Positions 1 through 10,002 of a stretch of DNA of 64,000 bases are shown here, piece after piece; the stretch's first letter is position 1, and each line of letters starts with the position of its first letter. A model generated the notes under the pieces. It was given only the letters and a program-made list of their open reading frames with translations, did no database searches and was not told the DNA's origin. Location of the stretch: the NCBI RefSeq assembly GCF_030160395.1, contig NZ_BSOG01000002.1, positions 387,280 through 451,279 on the forward strand. The letters are read 5' to 3'. Made by a program: the position numbers and the translations under genes. Source of the DNA: Chitinimonas prasina. GTDB taxonomy: Bacteria > Pseudomonadota > Gammaproteobacteria > Burkholderiales > Chitinimonadaceae.

Positions 1-1995
1 GAGCTGGCGGGTGGCGCCCAGACGGGTCTGGCCGTCGGCGACGATGGTGCCGCCCTGGTTGTTCAGGTCGGCAGCCTGGAGGCTGACGTTGCCCTTGCCG
101 CTGATGGTGCCGCCGATATTGCTGACCTGGTCGCGGGCCTGAATGTCCAGGTTGCCGGCGCTGGCCAAGACGGCGCCGTCCACCTCAATGCCACTCGCCT
201 TGATGTCGACTTCGCTCCCCACCATGGAGCCATCCTTGAGTGCCAGCGACTTGTTCAGCACAACTGAGGATTTTCCACCGGCCACCAAGGCGGCGCCTGT
301 CGCCTGCAAGGTGTCGGCTTTCAGCACTAAGTCATGCTTGGCCGAGACCGTACTTTTGGCGAGAGCCAGGTTTTCGGTGACATCGATCACTACATCGTTA
401 TTCGTGGCGATCAGGCTTGCATTACTGTCGAGGATGCGGCTTTGTAGCGTGACCCTGCCCTGTGCGGTCAGCTGTGCGTCTTGCAGCGAGAGTAGTTGCG
501 CTGCCTTAATATCCAGTGCTGTGCCGGCTGAGAGGCGTGCTTTGTCTGCCAGCACCTGCTCACTGGTAAGCCGTACTGCTTGGTCAGAGACCACCGTACC
601 GCCAGACATATCAGTGCGGCCATCTATCTTGATCGCTATATCCTGCTTAGCGCTGATGACGGTATCGCGCACACTGAGCGCCTCGGCCTGCAACTGCAGC
701 GTGCCATTTGCCACGAGAGTGGATTGGTTGGCCTCGATGGTATCGGCCTTGAGCGACAATGCGCCATCGCTGCTGATAGCCCCGCCGTTGTTGCCAAGCG
801 CTTTTGTCTCAACAGTTAGATCGCCAGCGGCATAGACTGTACCGGAGTTATTGAGCTTATCAACGCGCAGTGCGGCACCTTGTGCCCCCCCCAAGGCCAA
901 TATGCCCTCGTTGTTCAGCGTGGTTGTATTCAGTACCAGATCACCATTGACAAAGGCTTTGCCGGTGTTCTCCAGCTTGGCTGCCGTAACAACCAAGCCG
1001 GCTTCTGCATTGTTCTGGCCTGTCAGCTTAAGATCACCCGCAGCCTTCAGTTGCTGGCTACCCTTGCTGTAAACGTCATGCAAGCGAACATCACCATTCA
1101 CGTCAAGCGTAAGGCTACTCTCCAGTGCGGCGATCCGGCCGGCAGAGTTCACCCCCAAGCCTTTTTCGGTGCCGACCAGAAAAATACGGTTGGCGTACAT
1201 GCCACCTACCGCCGACACATCGAGCAGCATGCGCGGCGCAGGTCCTCGTGCCTGTGTGGCCTGAGTCGCCAACGTGGCATGGTCTATCTGATTGGCGCCA
1301 CCTACCACGTTTAGCAATGGCGCCCATACTTCGCCTTCTACACTCAAGCCACGAGCAAACAAGTCGAGCTGGTCGACATTGGCCGCATTCAGGCCACCGC
1401 CTGCAATATGCAGTTGACCGCCGCCCACATCAAAACCACGGATAGCGCCATCTGCGCCGAACAAGGTTTGACCAGTGGTCAAGGTGGCGCGGCTAGTATT
1501 GATAAAGCCGCAACCGTCACAGCTGATGCCATTAGGGTTGGCTATGATCACCTCGGCCTTGCTACCTGCCACCTCCAAGTAACCGCGTAACTGGCTGCTA
1601 CTCGCACCAGTAACTTCATTCAGAATAATGCGGGCCGAGCGTGTACCAAATTGCAGGTTGGGCGTGATGTAGCCACCCAACTGGGTGTCGGTGTTGCTTG
1701 TGGCGTTATTGAGTATCACGCCTTGCTTGTCGACATTGAACTGATCGTACTGATTGCGCGAAACACCCGACGCAGAGGGTGGTGCGATATGTACGACTGG
1801 TACGCCATTACCCGCTGCATCAACAATCGGCTTGGTTCCAGCAGGCGCACCCGGTGCGGCGACAACCGCCGCCCAGGCAAGGTTGGCTTGCCAGAAATAG
1901 CTTACCAGTACGGATTTGATGACCAGCTCGCGCCAGAAGCTGCGTGGCTCGCTAACTTGCATATCGTTCAAATTGTTCATTGCAGTCTTGCTCAT
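1..1995 (-). CDS. Filamentous haemagglutinin / CdiA-like TpsA exoprotein, N-terminal part (runs off left edge)
   Basis: This is the secreted partner of a two-partner (type Vb) secretion system: a large beta-helical surface or contact-dependent effector protein exported by the adjacent TpsB. The frame is open from the ATG at 1995 to base 1, so about 665 residues are visible and the C-terminus is missing. Residues 1-45 form an extended signal region ending near NLAWA. The TPS domain follows, with N-Q-Y-D-Q-F-N-V-D near 81, the export motif NPNGI at 153-157 and a Cys-x-x-Cys (C159, C162) in front of GFINTSRATL, typical of FhaB/CdiA proteins. Downstream are degenerate beta-helix repeats rich in N-x-G-G-x-I/L. 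The ATG shares one base with the tpsB stop (TGATG), so translation is probably coupled. Whether it ends in a toxin domain with an immunity gene cannot be seen here. Confidence 0.93.
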   Translation of the reverse strand, partial: MSKTAMNNLNDMQVSEPRSFWRELVIKSVLVSYFWQANLAWAAVVAAPGAPAGTKPIVDAAGNGVPVVHIAPPSASGVSRNQYDQFNVDKQGVILNNATSNTDTQLGGYITPNLQFGTRSARIILNEVTGASSSQLRGYLEVAGSKAEVIIANPNGISCDGCGFINTSRATLTTGQTLFGADGAIRGFDVGGGQLHIAGGGLNAANVDQLDLFARGLSVEGEVWAPLLNVVGGANQIDHATLATQATQARGPAPRMLLDVSAVGGMYANRIFLVGTEKGLGVNSAGRIAALESSLTLDVNGDVRLHDVYSKGSQQLKAAGDLKLTGQNNAEAGLVVTAAKLENTGKAFVNGDLVLNTTTLNNEGILALGGAQGAALRVDKLNNSGTVYAAGDLTVETKALGNNGGAISSDGALSLKADTIEANQSTLVANGTLQLQAEALSVRDTVISAKQDIAIKIDGRTDMSGGTVVSDQAVRLTSEQVLADKARLSAGTALDIKAAQLLSLQDAQLTAQGRVTLQSRILDSNASLIATNNDVVIDVTENLALAKSTVSAKHDLVLKADTLQATGAALVAGGKSSVVLNKSLALKDGSMVGSEVDIKASGIEVDGAVLASAGNLDIQARDQVSNIGGTISGKGNVSLQAADLNNQGGTIVADGQTRLGATRQL

Positions 1996-3686
1996 CAGAA
2001 CCCGTACCCCAGGCTCATAAAGGTATTCACCGCATGGGTCTGGAACCCATTAGGCTTATGTAAAGGCGCACCCAGACCTAACTCATAGCTCAAGCCCCAT
2101 TGGCGTCCGCGCACGCCCAACATGCCGCCAGCCAATCGGTCACCTAGAAAATCGGAGGAAGAAGGACCCCAAACGCGGCCGGCATCCAGGGCAAGGTAAT
2201 AGACACGCTCGCCTGAGGGCCAGGTCAGCTCATTGCGCCAGTACCATCCACGTTCACCACTCAAACTGACTTCACCGTCGAACCCTCTGATCGAGCCAGG
2301 CCCACCCAGAGAAACATGATCCATCACCAAGGTGGGTTGACCCGCAAACTGGCTGTGCAGTCGGCTGCTCAGGCCCAGCTTGGAGCCAGCTATCATCAAT
2401 TGGCCGTTGAAGCTGATATCCAGGGTATCGACATCCGGGCGTAACGTGACGCCGCCGACATAGGCGCTCTCAAGATCATCCTGCGCCCCATTCCAGGCCA
2501 TGCCCTGACGGCGTGAGTAGCTGATATCCATGCTGCCGTTTGCAAACCGCCTCCGGTAGCTGATGCCCAGCTCGGCATTGCTGGTGCGGCGACGCTGCAC
2601 CAGTATCTCGGTATCGTCGATGAAGCTACGCGAGCCCCGCGAGTTGGCAGATAGGTGCATGGACAGGCGATCTGCGCCGGTGCGCCAGACCACGTGCTGT
2701 GCCCGAACCTCCACGCTATTGCTGCGGCCATGCGATAGAAAGGTCTGGCTGACGCCCAATATTCGTTGAGCAAAATTGCTACCCGATGCGGATGCGGACA
2801 ACAGTGAGTAGCGGTAAGGCAGGCTGTAACTGAGCACCAGACTCTGGCTACGATTGTCCTGCTTTAGCTTGCTGAGGTTGCTACTGATGTTGACGTTTAG
2901 TTGATCACTTACACCCAAGGGATTGTCCAAAACCAAGTTGGCATTGCCCTGCAATTGGCCAAAAGCTTTAGACCCGGTATTGTCCAGCTGGACGCTACCG
3001 TAGAGGCTGCGACCACGTTGGCGGACAATGACGACATTGCTCGCGCCTGCGGTATTACCCGGCTCGATTTCTGTCTGCACCTGCTGGGAACCCAGTCTGC
3101 TGAACTGCTCCACGCCCTGCTCAAGATCACGCAGGTTCAGAAGTTGCCCCGGATCTACCGGCAAAGCGTTGGACCAGATGCCGCTATCAGCATCCGAAAA
3201 GCGTACTTTCTCAACCCGCCCTGCCATCACCCGCAGGATCAAAGTACCACCAGAGAGATTCTGCTCAGGCAGCAGCACACGCGTTGTGACAAAACCTTCA
3301 TCCAGTAAACCATCGTTCAGGTAGGCCACGAGTTGTCGCAGGCCGTTGGCGCCGACGCATTGCCCTACAGCATCTTCTATCCGATCTGATAGTTGTCGAA
3401 ACCGCGGCAGATCAGTTTCAATGTCGATCTGTTGCAAAGTAAAGCAGGGCGTTTCAGGTGCCAGCGATGGTTTCTCGCCACGCTTGGTAGCTGGTTTCAA
3501 TGCGTCAGGCTGTGCCTGCAGGCGCTCCAAAACCGCCTTAGCCCTGTCCTCTTCTTTCTTAAGCTGCTCTGCAATCTGTTCATCCACGCCAATCGCAGCA
3601 TGCGCAGACATGAGGATACTGCTCCAAGCCATAACGGCGAGCGCGATGCTGGCACAACGACGGTAAGAGGACTCAAGCAAACGCAT
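1995..3686 (-). CDS. TpsB outer-membrane transporter (FhaC/ShlB/CdiB family)
   Basis: This Omp85-type outer-membrane beta-barrel exports the TpsA protein encoded directly downstream. I chose the ATG at 3686 because it begins a clear signal peptide (MRLLESSYRR... cleaved after SAHA, residue 30); the open frame continues 40 codons further upstream without signal-like sequence. The mature protein (533 of 563 residues) starts with a charged helix (about 33-65), then two POTRA domains (about 79-235; PCFTLQQIDIE and the TTRVLLPEQNLSGG stretch are typical), then the barrel. The L6 tip motif appears as S-I-R-G-F at 465-469, and the chain ends in a C-terminal Phe as barrel proteins do. Length and domain order are normal. 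It overlaps tpsA by one base. Confidence 0.93.
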   Translation of the reverse strand: MRLLESSYRRCASIALAVMAWSSILMSAHAAIGVDEQIAEQLKKEEDRAKAVLERLQAQPDALKPATKRGEKPSLAPETPCFTLQQIDIETDLPRFRQLSDRIEDAVGQCVGANGLRQLVAYLNDGLLDEGFVTTRVLLPEQNLSGGTLILRVMAGRVEKVRFSDADSGIWSNALPVDPGQLLNLRDLEQGVEQFSRLGSQQVQTEIEPGNTAGASNVVIVRQRGRSLYGSVQLDNTGSKAFGQLQGNANLVLDNPLGVSDQLNVNISSNLSKLKQDNRSQSLVLSYSLPYRYSLLSASASGSNFAQRILGVSQTFLSHGRSNSVEVRAQHVVWRTGADRLSMHLSANSRGSRSFIDDTEILVQRRRTSNAELGISYRRRFANGSMDISYSRRQGMAWNGAQDDLESAYVGGVTLRPDVDTLDISFNGQLMIAGSKLGLSSRLHSQFAGQPTLVMDHVSLGGPGSIRGFDGEVSLSGERGWYWRNELTWPSGERVYYLALDAGRVWGPSSSDFLGDRLAGGMLGVRGRQWGLSYELGLGAPLHKPNGFQTHAVNTFMSLGYGF

Positions 3687-4453
3687 TTTTATCAATAAAT
3701 TCAGAAAAAACTCACCCGCTTCCATGCGCAAGGCTTGGAAGGCGTAGAAAGGACCTAGGTATTCAGCGGGTTTACTGGTTTCTACTGCGCTATGACGCAG
3801 TAGCATGGGGACCCAAAAGGTCGCATCCCTCAGACTTGGCCTGCTCAGATATGCCGAGGCTTGTATCCATATTGCTTTTCAACTTGGCAACCCTGCCAGC
3901 CGCGAAGCGACCCACCTAGCTCGCTGCAAAGCTGGTGGAAATTGGCACAGTACAGTTGAAGGCGCGAGAATATACTTTAGTCCCAGCACAACCTCAAGCC
4001 ATTGATTTTATTAACAATAGTAAAGGAGCATAAGCTCTAGTGGTGTTAATTAGGTATCTAACTACCGCTAGTGGCAGGTCGAAAGCAGCTGAGCTCCGGA
4101 GCGCCAGTCCACATGGGATAGCTAACAGCACTGTGCTCGGTTAGCTTGAATTGAAGCGGTGCAACGAGTTGGCAGCCGTATTGAAGCAGCGGTGTGGTCT
4201 GCACAGCGAGGTAGGCCAATACCACTCGAGACATATCTTTTGGATTGCATGACATTTCTGTGTGCTGGGTAGCCAGAAACCCGGCAGTTCCGTTGTTCAA
4301 TCCATCCGTCATTTATGACAATGGTCTTAATTTTCAATAGCTTTCTGACTCGGGATTGATCCCGCCGTACGCCAAGAACCTCAAGCTAGGGGGCCAATGA
4401 GAATAAAAGCCGAGGGCGTCAAGAAGTGCCAACAAGTCAGCCAAGTAGCAGCG
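3687..4453. other. Intergenic region, no supported gene
   Basis: This 767-base stretch lies between tpsB and the alpha/beta hydrolase gene. It should contain the tpsB promoter and leader. It has an AT-rich patch around 4005-4060. Short open frames of 60-85 codons occur (for example minus-strand 4058-4312), but they lack ribosome-binding sites and protein-like composition. No tRNA, terminator or repeat was recognised. Confidence 0.5.
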
Positions 4454-5251
4454 TCACCCCTTCGGCGTCGTCAGCGCTACAATCATCTCCTTGACAGCAA
4501 CAGCCGCCAGCTCCGGCTTCTCGAAGGGAAACAGGTGCCCGCCATCAAACTCTGCCAGTTTCACGCCGAAATGCCGCTTCATGCTGGCAATGTCGGCTGG
4601 CCGTACATAGATGGAGGTCTTGCCGCCAATAAAGCCGGTAGGCACGGTCAGCTTGCCTCTATGGCGTGGAAAAACATGCGGCAGGCCAACATAGATGCGG
4701 TACTCCACTTCGGTGTCGAACTTGAGCCTGACGCCGTTTTCCGTCGGTACAGTGCCCTCCGTCACATAGTCACGCAGGCAGCGAGGGTCGAAATCGGCAA
4801 ACATGCCGCGCCCCTGGAAATGTCGATAGGCAGCATCCGTGCTGGGCCATTCGCGGCGGCGGGTACGTGACCCGCGGCCTGGGGTCAGTCGCTCGATAAA
4901 GCCAAACCATTTACCCAGGCGCAACATGCTGGAAACCCGTCTGCTGAAGATGGGGGAATCGAGCAGCACGACGGCGCGAAACAGGTCTGGCCGCTCCATG
5001 GCGCACATGAAGGACAGAAACCCGCCCAGCGAATGGCCAACTGCGATCACCGGCTGATCATAGCGCTGCTCGATATAGCGTATGGATTCAAGCACCTGAT
5101 TTGGCCAGCAGTCATGCACGGGATAACGTGGATCATGCCCCAGCGCTTCTATGTAACCCACATCGAAATCAGCCTCGAACTGCGACAGGAACTGCTTGTA
5201 GCTGCTGGCCGGAAAGCTGTTGGCGTGGGAGAAATGCAGAGGAGTTTTCAT
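4454..5251 (-). CDS. Alpha/beta-fold hydrolase
   Basis: A probable cytoplasmic serine hydrolase of unknown substrate, 265 residues. The nucleophile elbow G-H-S-L-G-G places the catalytic serine at residue 74, and the C-terminal G-G-H-L-F-P-F-E-K-P places the catalytic histidine near 239. A D-S-P segment (about 97-99) follows the strand after the nucleophile. The start at 5251 (MKTPLHFSHANSFPASSY) gives the usual first strand with an oxyanion-side H-A-N-S-F-P; the frame opens 20 codons earlier, but those residues look non-coding. No strong ribosome-binding site is visible. It stands alone, separated from both neighbours, so its pathway cannot be inferred. Confidence 0.85.
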   Translation of the reverse strand: MKTPLHFSHANSFPASSYKQFLSQFEADFDVGYIEALGHDPRYPVHDCWPNQVLESIRYIEQRYDQPVIAVGHSLGGFLSFMCAMERPDLFRAVVLLDSPIFSRRVSSMLRLGKWFGFIERLTPGRGSRTRRREWPSTDAAYRHFQGRGMFADFDPRCLRDYVTEGTVPTENGVRLKFDTEVEYRIYVGLPHVFPRHRGKLTVPTGFIGGKTSIYVRPADIASMKRHFGVKLAEFDGGHLFPFEKPELAAVAVKEMIVALTTPKG

Positions 5252-5377
5252 GCGAGTCCGGGGCGGCCAAGTTTGCATGGCAGAAAGGTGACATGTCACC
5301 CTATCCGCCACTCAATTAAACTATCTAGCGGTTGCTAGAATATTAACTCGGATCATACCCTCGCCCTGCCCTGGCTG

Positions 5378-8368
5378 TCAGTGTGGTGGATGAATTTCCT
5401 GCCAGCCGGCATCCAGCCTGGGCAACAGCACCTTGTCCGCCGCCAGGCGCATCATCAACTCGGATGCAGGCATGGGGCGTCCCAGCAGATAGCCTTGCAC
5501 CAGATCGCAGCCGGCGGCGCGCAGGAAATCAAACTGCTCAACCGTTTCCACGCCCTCGGCCACAACCTTCAATGCCATCTTGCGGGCGATGGCAACAATG
5601 GCCTCTGTGATGGCCATGTCGTCGCCTTCGTGTGGGATGCCCGAGATAAACCCACGGTCGATCTTGAGGTTATCCAGCGGGAACTGTTTGAGGCTGACCA
5701 GCGAGGAGTAGCCGGTGCCAAAGTCATCAATGGACAAGGCGACGCCCATTTCCTGCAAGCGCAGCAGCAGCCTCACGGCATCCTGCGGTTGTTGCATCAC
5801 GGTGCTCTCGGTCAGCTCCAGCTCCAGCATATAGGGTGGCAGGCCGCTCTGGCTCAGCGCCGCGCTGATATAGCCCAGCAGATTGTCATCGGCAAACTGG
5901 CGGGCAGAGAGGTTCACCGCGACATGGCGCAGGCCATAACCTGCATCCAGCCATGCTTTGCCTTGACGGCAGGCCTCCTGCAACACCCAGGCGCCGATGG
6001 GCACAATCAGGCCATTCTGCTCAGCCAGGGGGATGAACCGTGCGGGCGGCACCAGACCCAATTCTGGATGGCGCCAGCGTATCAGTGCCTCCACCCCGAC
6101 GATCTCGCCCGTCTCGGTCGCCACCTGTGGCTGGTAATGCAGCTCAAACTCACCACGCTCCAGTGCGTGCCTAAGGCTGTTTTCGAGCAGCAGATGCTCA
6201 AACGCCTGGGCATTCATCTCCTTGGCAAAGAACTGATAGGTGTTCTTGCCCCGTTGCTTGGCCCTATACATGGCCACGTCAGCGTTCTTCAGCAGCGACG
6301 CCGCATCATGGCCGTCCCCTGGGTACACAGCCACGCCCACGCTGGCCGTCACGAACATCTCGTGGCCATCGATAAAGAAATGCTGCGCCATGGCATCGAC
6401 CACCCGGTTCGCCACGTCAGCTGCCATTTCCGGGCTGGGCAGGTTCTCCAGCACGAGGGTGAACTCATCCCCGCCCAGGCGCCCCAGCAGGTCCGTTGCC
6501 TTGACCTGGTTGCGCAAACGCTCGGTGGCAGCCACCAGCAGCTTGTCTCCCGCACCATGCCCCAGCGTGTCATTGATGGCCTTGAACCGGTCCAGGTCGA
6601 GAAACAACACAGCCAGCGACTGCTTGAGATTCCGTGCCCGGCTGATCTCGTGCTCCAGCTGGCTCATCAAGCCGCTGCGATTCAACAGCCCTGTCAGACC
6701 GTCATGGTTGGCCAGGTAGTGCAGCCGGGTTTCCGCCTCCTTGCGGCTGGTGTAGTCGGTAAACACTCCAACATAGCTATTGATGCGCCCCGCATCATCA
6801 CGCACCGCCGAGATGGACATCCACACCGGATACCACTCACCGCCAAGACGCCGATCACGCATCTCGCCCTGCCAGTGACCATCACGTGCCAGGTGGTCGA
6901 GCATTTCATGGTTGAATTCAGCACGGGCGTCCTGCCGCATCAACATGCGCGAGAGCTTGCCTATGGCCTGCTGCGCCGAATAACCGGTAATACGGCTAAA
7001 TGCCGGGTTCACCGCCACGATGCGGCTATCGGCATCGGTGATCAGTATCCCCTCAGAGGCTGACTCGAATACCCGCTCGGCCAGCCTGGACTGCCGCTCC
7101 GCTTCAATCCGCTGGCTTACGTCCAGCGCAATGCCCATCACGGCCAGACGACCATCGTATTCAAATACCCGGCCATGCGCCTCCACCCACAACAAGCTGC
7201 CATCGCGACGCCTGGCGCGGTAGGTATAGCGGGCACTTTCCATCTCGCCCGCCAGTCGGCGGCGGTGATAGTCGCGCAACAGGGGTAGATCCTCGGTGGC
7301 GGTCATGTCCTCTACCGAAAGCCCGATCAATTGCTCGGCCGAATCATAACCCAGCACACGTGCAATTTCCGGATTGGCATAAACCAGCCGGCCGTCCTGC
7401 ACCACATACAGGCCAACCAGAGACAGCTCCACAAATGCGCGAAACTTGCCTTCCGATTCCAGCAGCTTGCGTTCTGCCGCCCGTATGGGCGAAAGATCGG
7501 TGATGATGGCTATGTAGTGGCTGACGGCATGGTGCTCGTTGCGCAGTGCGCTGATCGACAGCATGGTCGGATAGACGTCGCCGTTCTTGCGCAGGGCCAG
7601 GAACTCCCCCTGCCAACGGCCGCTGCTAAGGGCTGCCGCCACGATATGCTCCAGGCGCGTGCCACTGATGCGGTGCTCCAGCGACAGCACGGGCTGCCCC
7701 ATCAGCTCGTCGCGGCGATAGCCCGACAGGTTTTCCAGCGCCGAATTGACGGTAACGATCATGCCCATGGCATCGGTCACCACGATGCCTTCGCTGCTGG
7801 CCTCGAAAGCCCGCGCATACAGCGCCAGTTCATGCTGAACGGTGATGCGGTCGGTAATATCGATCAACACGCCAACCAGGCGATGCTCGCCCCCCAGCCG
7901 GGCGGCCCTGCTATGCACCTCACAATGCCTTATCTGCCCATCACCGCGTAGGATGCGGAAGGGATAGCGCAGGCTATCGACCTCCCCCGCCATGCGGCGG
8001 CGAACGTTCTCGGTTACCAATCCCAGGTCATCAGGATGTATGACGCGACTGAGCGGCAGGTCAGACAGCGCATCGCGTGGGTAAGCCAGGATATCGGCCA
8101 TGGCCTGATTGCCATAAACGATGCGGTCAGCCTCCAGGCAGTAGATACCAACCAGGGATTGCTCCACAAAGCCAGCCAGTTCTGCGGCAACTTCGGTGTC
8201 GTCGGGCTTGGCGGCAGAACGTAGATGACAGACATAGGCCACCGCTCCACCTATGGCCACGGCCAGGGGCAGTGCTACCCATGCAGGCAGCAGGCTCGCC
8301 GCCAGAACAGCGGTAGCCGCAACCACCCCCTTCAACAGGGGCGGCCAGATTCCAGGGGTCTTCTCCAT
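5378..8368 (-). CDS. Membrane-anchored PAS-PAS-PAS-PAS-GGDEF-EAL c-di-GMP signalling protein
   Basis: A large (996-residue) protein predicted both to make and to degrade cyclic di-GMP. Residues 15-47 form one or two membrane segments. Four PAS domains follow (about 62-176, 182-296, 304-424, 430-548), the second and fourth of the 'A-s-E-G-I-v-i-T-D' type. The GGDEF domain (about 553-720) has an intact G-G-D-E-F at 632-636 and the metal-binding D-L-D-R-F-K at 591-596. The inhibitory site is K-A-T-D (623-626) instead of R-x-x-D, so product inhibition may be weak. The EAL domain (about 728-985) has E-A-L at 760-762, N-L-S, E-L-T-E-S, D-D-F-G-T-G and A-E-G-V-E-T, all expected for an active phosphodiesterase. 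The gene is monocistronic as far as can be seen. Confidence 0.92.
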   Translation of the reverse strand: MEKTPGIWPPLLKGVVAATAVLAASLLPAWVALPLAVAIGGAVAYVCHLRSAAKPDDTEVAAELAGFVEQSLVGIYCLEADRIVYGNQAMADILAYPRDALSDLPLSRVIHPDDLGLVTENVRRRMAGEVDSLRYPFRILRGDGQIRHCEVHSRAARLGGEHRLVGVLIDITDRITVQHELALYARAFEASSEGIVVTDAMGMIVTVNSALENLSGYRRDELMGQPVLSLEHRISGTRLEHIVAAALSSGRWQGEFLALRKNGDVYPTMLSISALRNEHHAVSHYIAIITDLSPIRAAERKLLESEGKFRAFVELSLVGLYVVQDGRLVYANPEIARVLGYDSAEQLIGLSVEDMTATEDLPLLRDYHRRRLAGEMESARYTYRARRRDGSLLWVEAHGRVFEYDGRLAVMGIALDVSQRIEAERQSRLAERVFESASEGILITDADSRIVAVNPAFSRITGYSAQQAIGKLSRMLMRQDARAEFNHEMLDHLARDGHWQGEMRDRRLGGEWYPVWMSISAVRDDAGRINSYVGVFTDYTSRKEAETRLHYLANHDGLTGLLNRSGLMSQLEHEISRARNLKQSLAVLFLDLDRFKAINDTLGHGAGDKLLVAATERLRNQVKATDLLGRLGGDEFTLVLENLPSPEMAADVANRVVDAMAQHFFIDGHEMFVTASVGVAVYPGDGHDAASLLKNADVAMYRAKQRGKNTYQFFAKEMNAQAFEHLLLENSLRHALERGEFELHYQPQVATETGEIVGVEALIRWRHPELGLVPPARFIPLAEQNGLIVPIGAWVLQEACRQGKAWLDAGYGLRHVAVNLSARQFADDNLLGYISAALSQSGLPPYMLELELTESTVMQQPQDAVRLLLRLQEMGVALSIDDFGTGYSSLVSLKQFPLDNLKIDRGFISGIPHEGDDMAITEAIVAIARKMALKVVAEGVETVEQFDFLRAAGCDLVQGYLLGRPMPASELMMRLAADKVLLPRLDAGWQEIHPPH

Positions 8369-8538
8369 TTCGCTCTTGGTGTTTGGGTGTCAGCCAGGGC
8401 CAACAACCGTACTCGGCGTATTTCAGCATTTGATTGTAAGGTAAATCCGCCAAACCACCAGTGACCCATCCACACCAAGCCGCCAAACACCCCAAACCTG
8501 ATGCAAACCACCAACTACCCGCGCCAGACGCGAACCAC

Positions 8539-9966
8539 TCAAGCCGCGCCAGGCAGCCGCAAAATCGCCAGCCCTGGCAGGCTGCGCAAATGCTTGTTCA
8601 GTATCTTGTAGCTATCCAGGTCAAACGGCATCTGCCCCACTTGCTCCAGCAGCTCGGGCAAGTCCTCTTCGCAGTTCACCGTACCCAGGTGGCGCCAGTG
8701 GTCTATCAGGTGCAGATCCACCGCCGCGCTGGACTCGGCCTGTTCCTTGACCAGAATAGGTCCGCCATAGGGCCAGCTATTGAGTTTGAGCTTGGCCAGC
8801 ACGGCACAGGCACGCGCCTGGTGGGTCAGCATGGGTTCCTTGTTGACACAGGCACCACGGCATTTGCCTATCTGCATGCCAAAACAGGGCGTACCCGCTC
8901 GCCGGCTTGTACGTTCCAGCCCCAGTGCCATCATGCATAGCTTGTTGGCCTCGGCGATCTTGCGCAGGGTGTTGGTTGCCTCCCGCTCATTGCCGTAAAG
9001 GCCAAACAGGTTGGTCTGGCGACCAAAGTCCAACTCGTGGGCATAGACCAACTCAAGCTTGGCACTCCCCTCTGCATTGGGTTCATAGCGCCAGGCGCAC
9101 AACTGCTCGTCGCACCGCTGCTTTGGGTTATGCAGTGGCTGCAATTGCTTGAGCAGGCGTGCTTCCGTCAGCAACGCCCCTAACTCGCCAGCGGTGGATA
9201 CCCAATCTATGCGGGTGATCTGATGGTGAAAGCGCAGCGCCTTGTTGGCACGCCCATCGCCAGAAAAATGCGCCAGCACGCTGCGCTTGAGATTACTGCT
9301 CCGCCCCACATAGAGCGAGGCATCACTGTCACCATAAAACAGATACACCCCATGGCCATCCGGCATGGATTCGATCACCTCGGGATCAACACCGGCGGGC
9401 AGACTGGCCTGGCGGCTGATCTCCTCCAGCACGGCATTCAATTGCTCTGCCGGTAGCTCGCGCTTGAGCTTGACCAGAAACTGGTAGATCAACCGTGCGT
9501 CTGTCAAGGCACGATGCCGCTCACCTTCAGCAAGCAGGCCATTGCGCGCCGATACGGCATCCAGATTGTGCTTGTACTCGCCAGGAAACAGCTTTTTCGA
9601 AAGCTTGACGGTACACACCACCCGCGCACGGAAGTTGAGGCCAGCGCGCTGGAACTCGTTCTTGAGAAAGCCATAATCAAAGCGAGCATTGTGGGCCACG
9701 AATACCCTGCCCTCCAGCCGAGCCAGCAGCGGTTCGGCCAGTTGGGCAAAGGTCGGCGCCTCCGCCACCATTGCGTCGCTGATGCCCGTCAATTGGCTGA
9801 TAAATGGCGGAATAGCAGTCTGCGGGTTGACCAGGCAGCTCCACTCCGTCATGCGCTCGCCATCCCATTCCACCAGGCCAACCTCGGTGATACGGTCACG
9901 CTGCGCATTGGCCCCGGTGGTTTCGAGGTCGACGAAGATCAGCGGCTGGTCTAGCAAATCAGGCAT
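8539..9966 (-). CDS. DnaQ-like 3'-5' exonuclease fused to a GIY-YIG (UvrC/Cho-type) nuclease domain
   Basis: A 475-residue DNA-repair-type fusion. Residues 8-170 are a DEDD exonuclease: D-L-E-T-T-G at 13-18 gives the first acidic pair, H-N-A-R-F-D the second motif and H-R-A-L-T-D-A-R the HxAxxD motif. Residues about 200-285 are a GIY-YIG nuclease (H-G-V-Y-L-F-Y-G ... L-Y-V-G-R-S) as in UvrC and Cho. The rest resembles the Cho-type C-terminal region with conserved cysteines (C-F-G-M-Q-I-G-K-C-R-G-A-C). This architecture is known in proteobacteria and is annotated as exonuclease/Cho-like excinuclease. The start is the ATG at 9966; an in-frame TTG lies at 9990. The gene ends 37 bases before tamB on the same strand, so they may be co-transcribed. 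Confidence 0.88.
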   Translation of the reverse strand: MPDLLDQPLIFVDLETTGANAQRDRITEVGLVEWDGERMTEWSCLVNPQTAIPPFISQLTGISDAMVAEAPTFAQLAEPLLARLEGRVFVAHNARFDYGFLKNEFQRAGLNFRARVVCTVKLSKKLFPGEYKHNLDAVSARNGLLAEGERHRALTDARLIYQFLVKLKRELPAEQLNAVLEEISRQASLPAGVDPEVIESMPDGHGVYLFYGDSDASLYVGRSSNLKRSVLAHFSGDGRANKALRFHHQITRIDWVSTAGELGALLTEARLLKQLQPLHNPKQRCDEQLCAWRYEPNAEGSAKLELVYAHELDFGRQTNLFGLYGNEREATNTLRKIAEANKLCMMALGLERTSRRAGTPCFGMQIGKCRGACVNKEPMLTHQARACAVLAKLKLNSWPYGGPILVKEQAESSAAVDLHLIDHWRHLGTVNCEEDLPELLEQVGQMPFDLDSYKILNKHLRSLPGLAILRLPGAA

Positions 9967-10002
9967 GGTGCTACGCAATGAGAAGGGCAAGGGGCCGTCA
10001 CT

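Noticed and set aside
4058-4337. Minus-strand frames of 71-84 codons between tpsB and the hydrolase
   Set aside because: No ribosome-binding site, TTG-type starts and random-looking products. Treated as non-coding.
5381-7063. A 560-codon plus-strand open frame opposite the PAS-GGDEF-EAL gene
   Set aside because: Its His/Gln-rich product has no domain, and the opposite strand has clear PAS, GGDEF and EAL motifs. High GC leaves antisense frames open.
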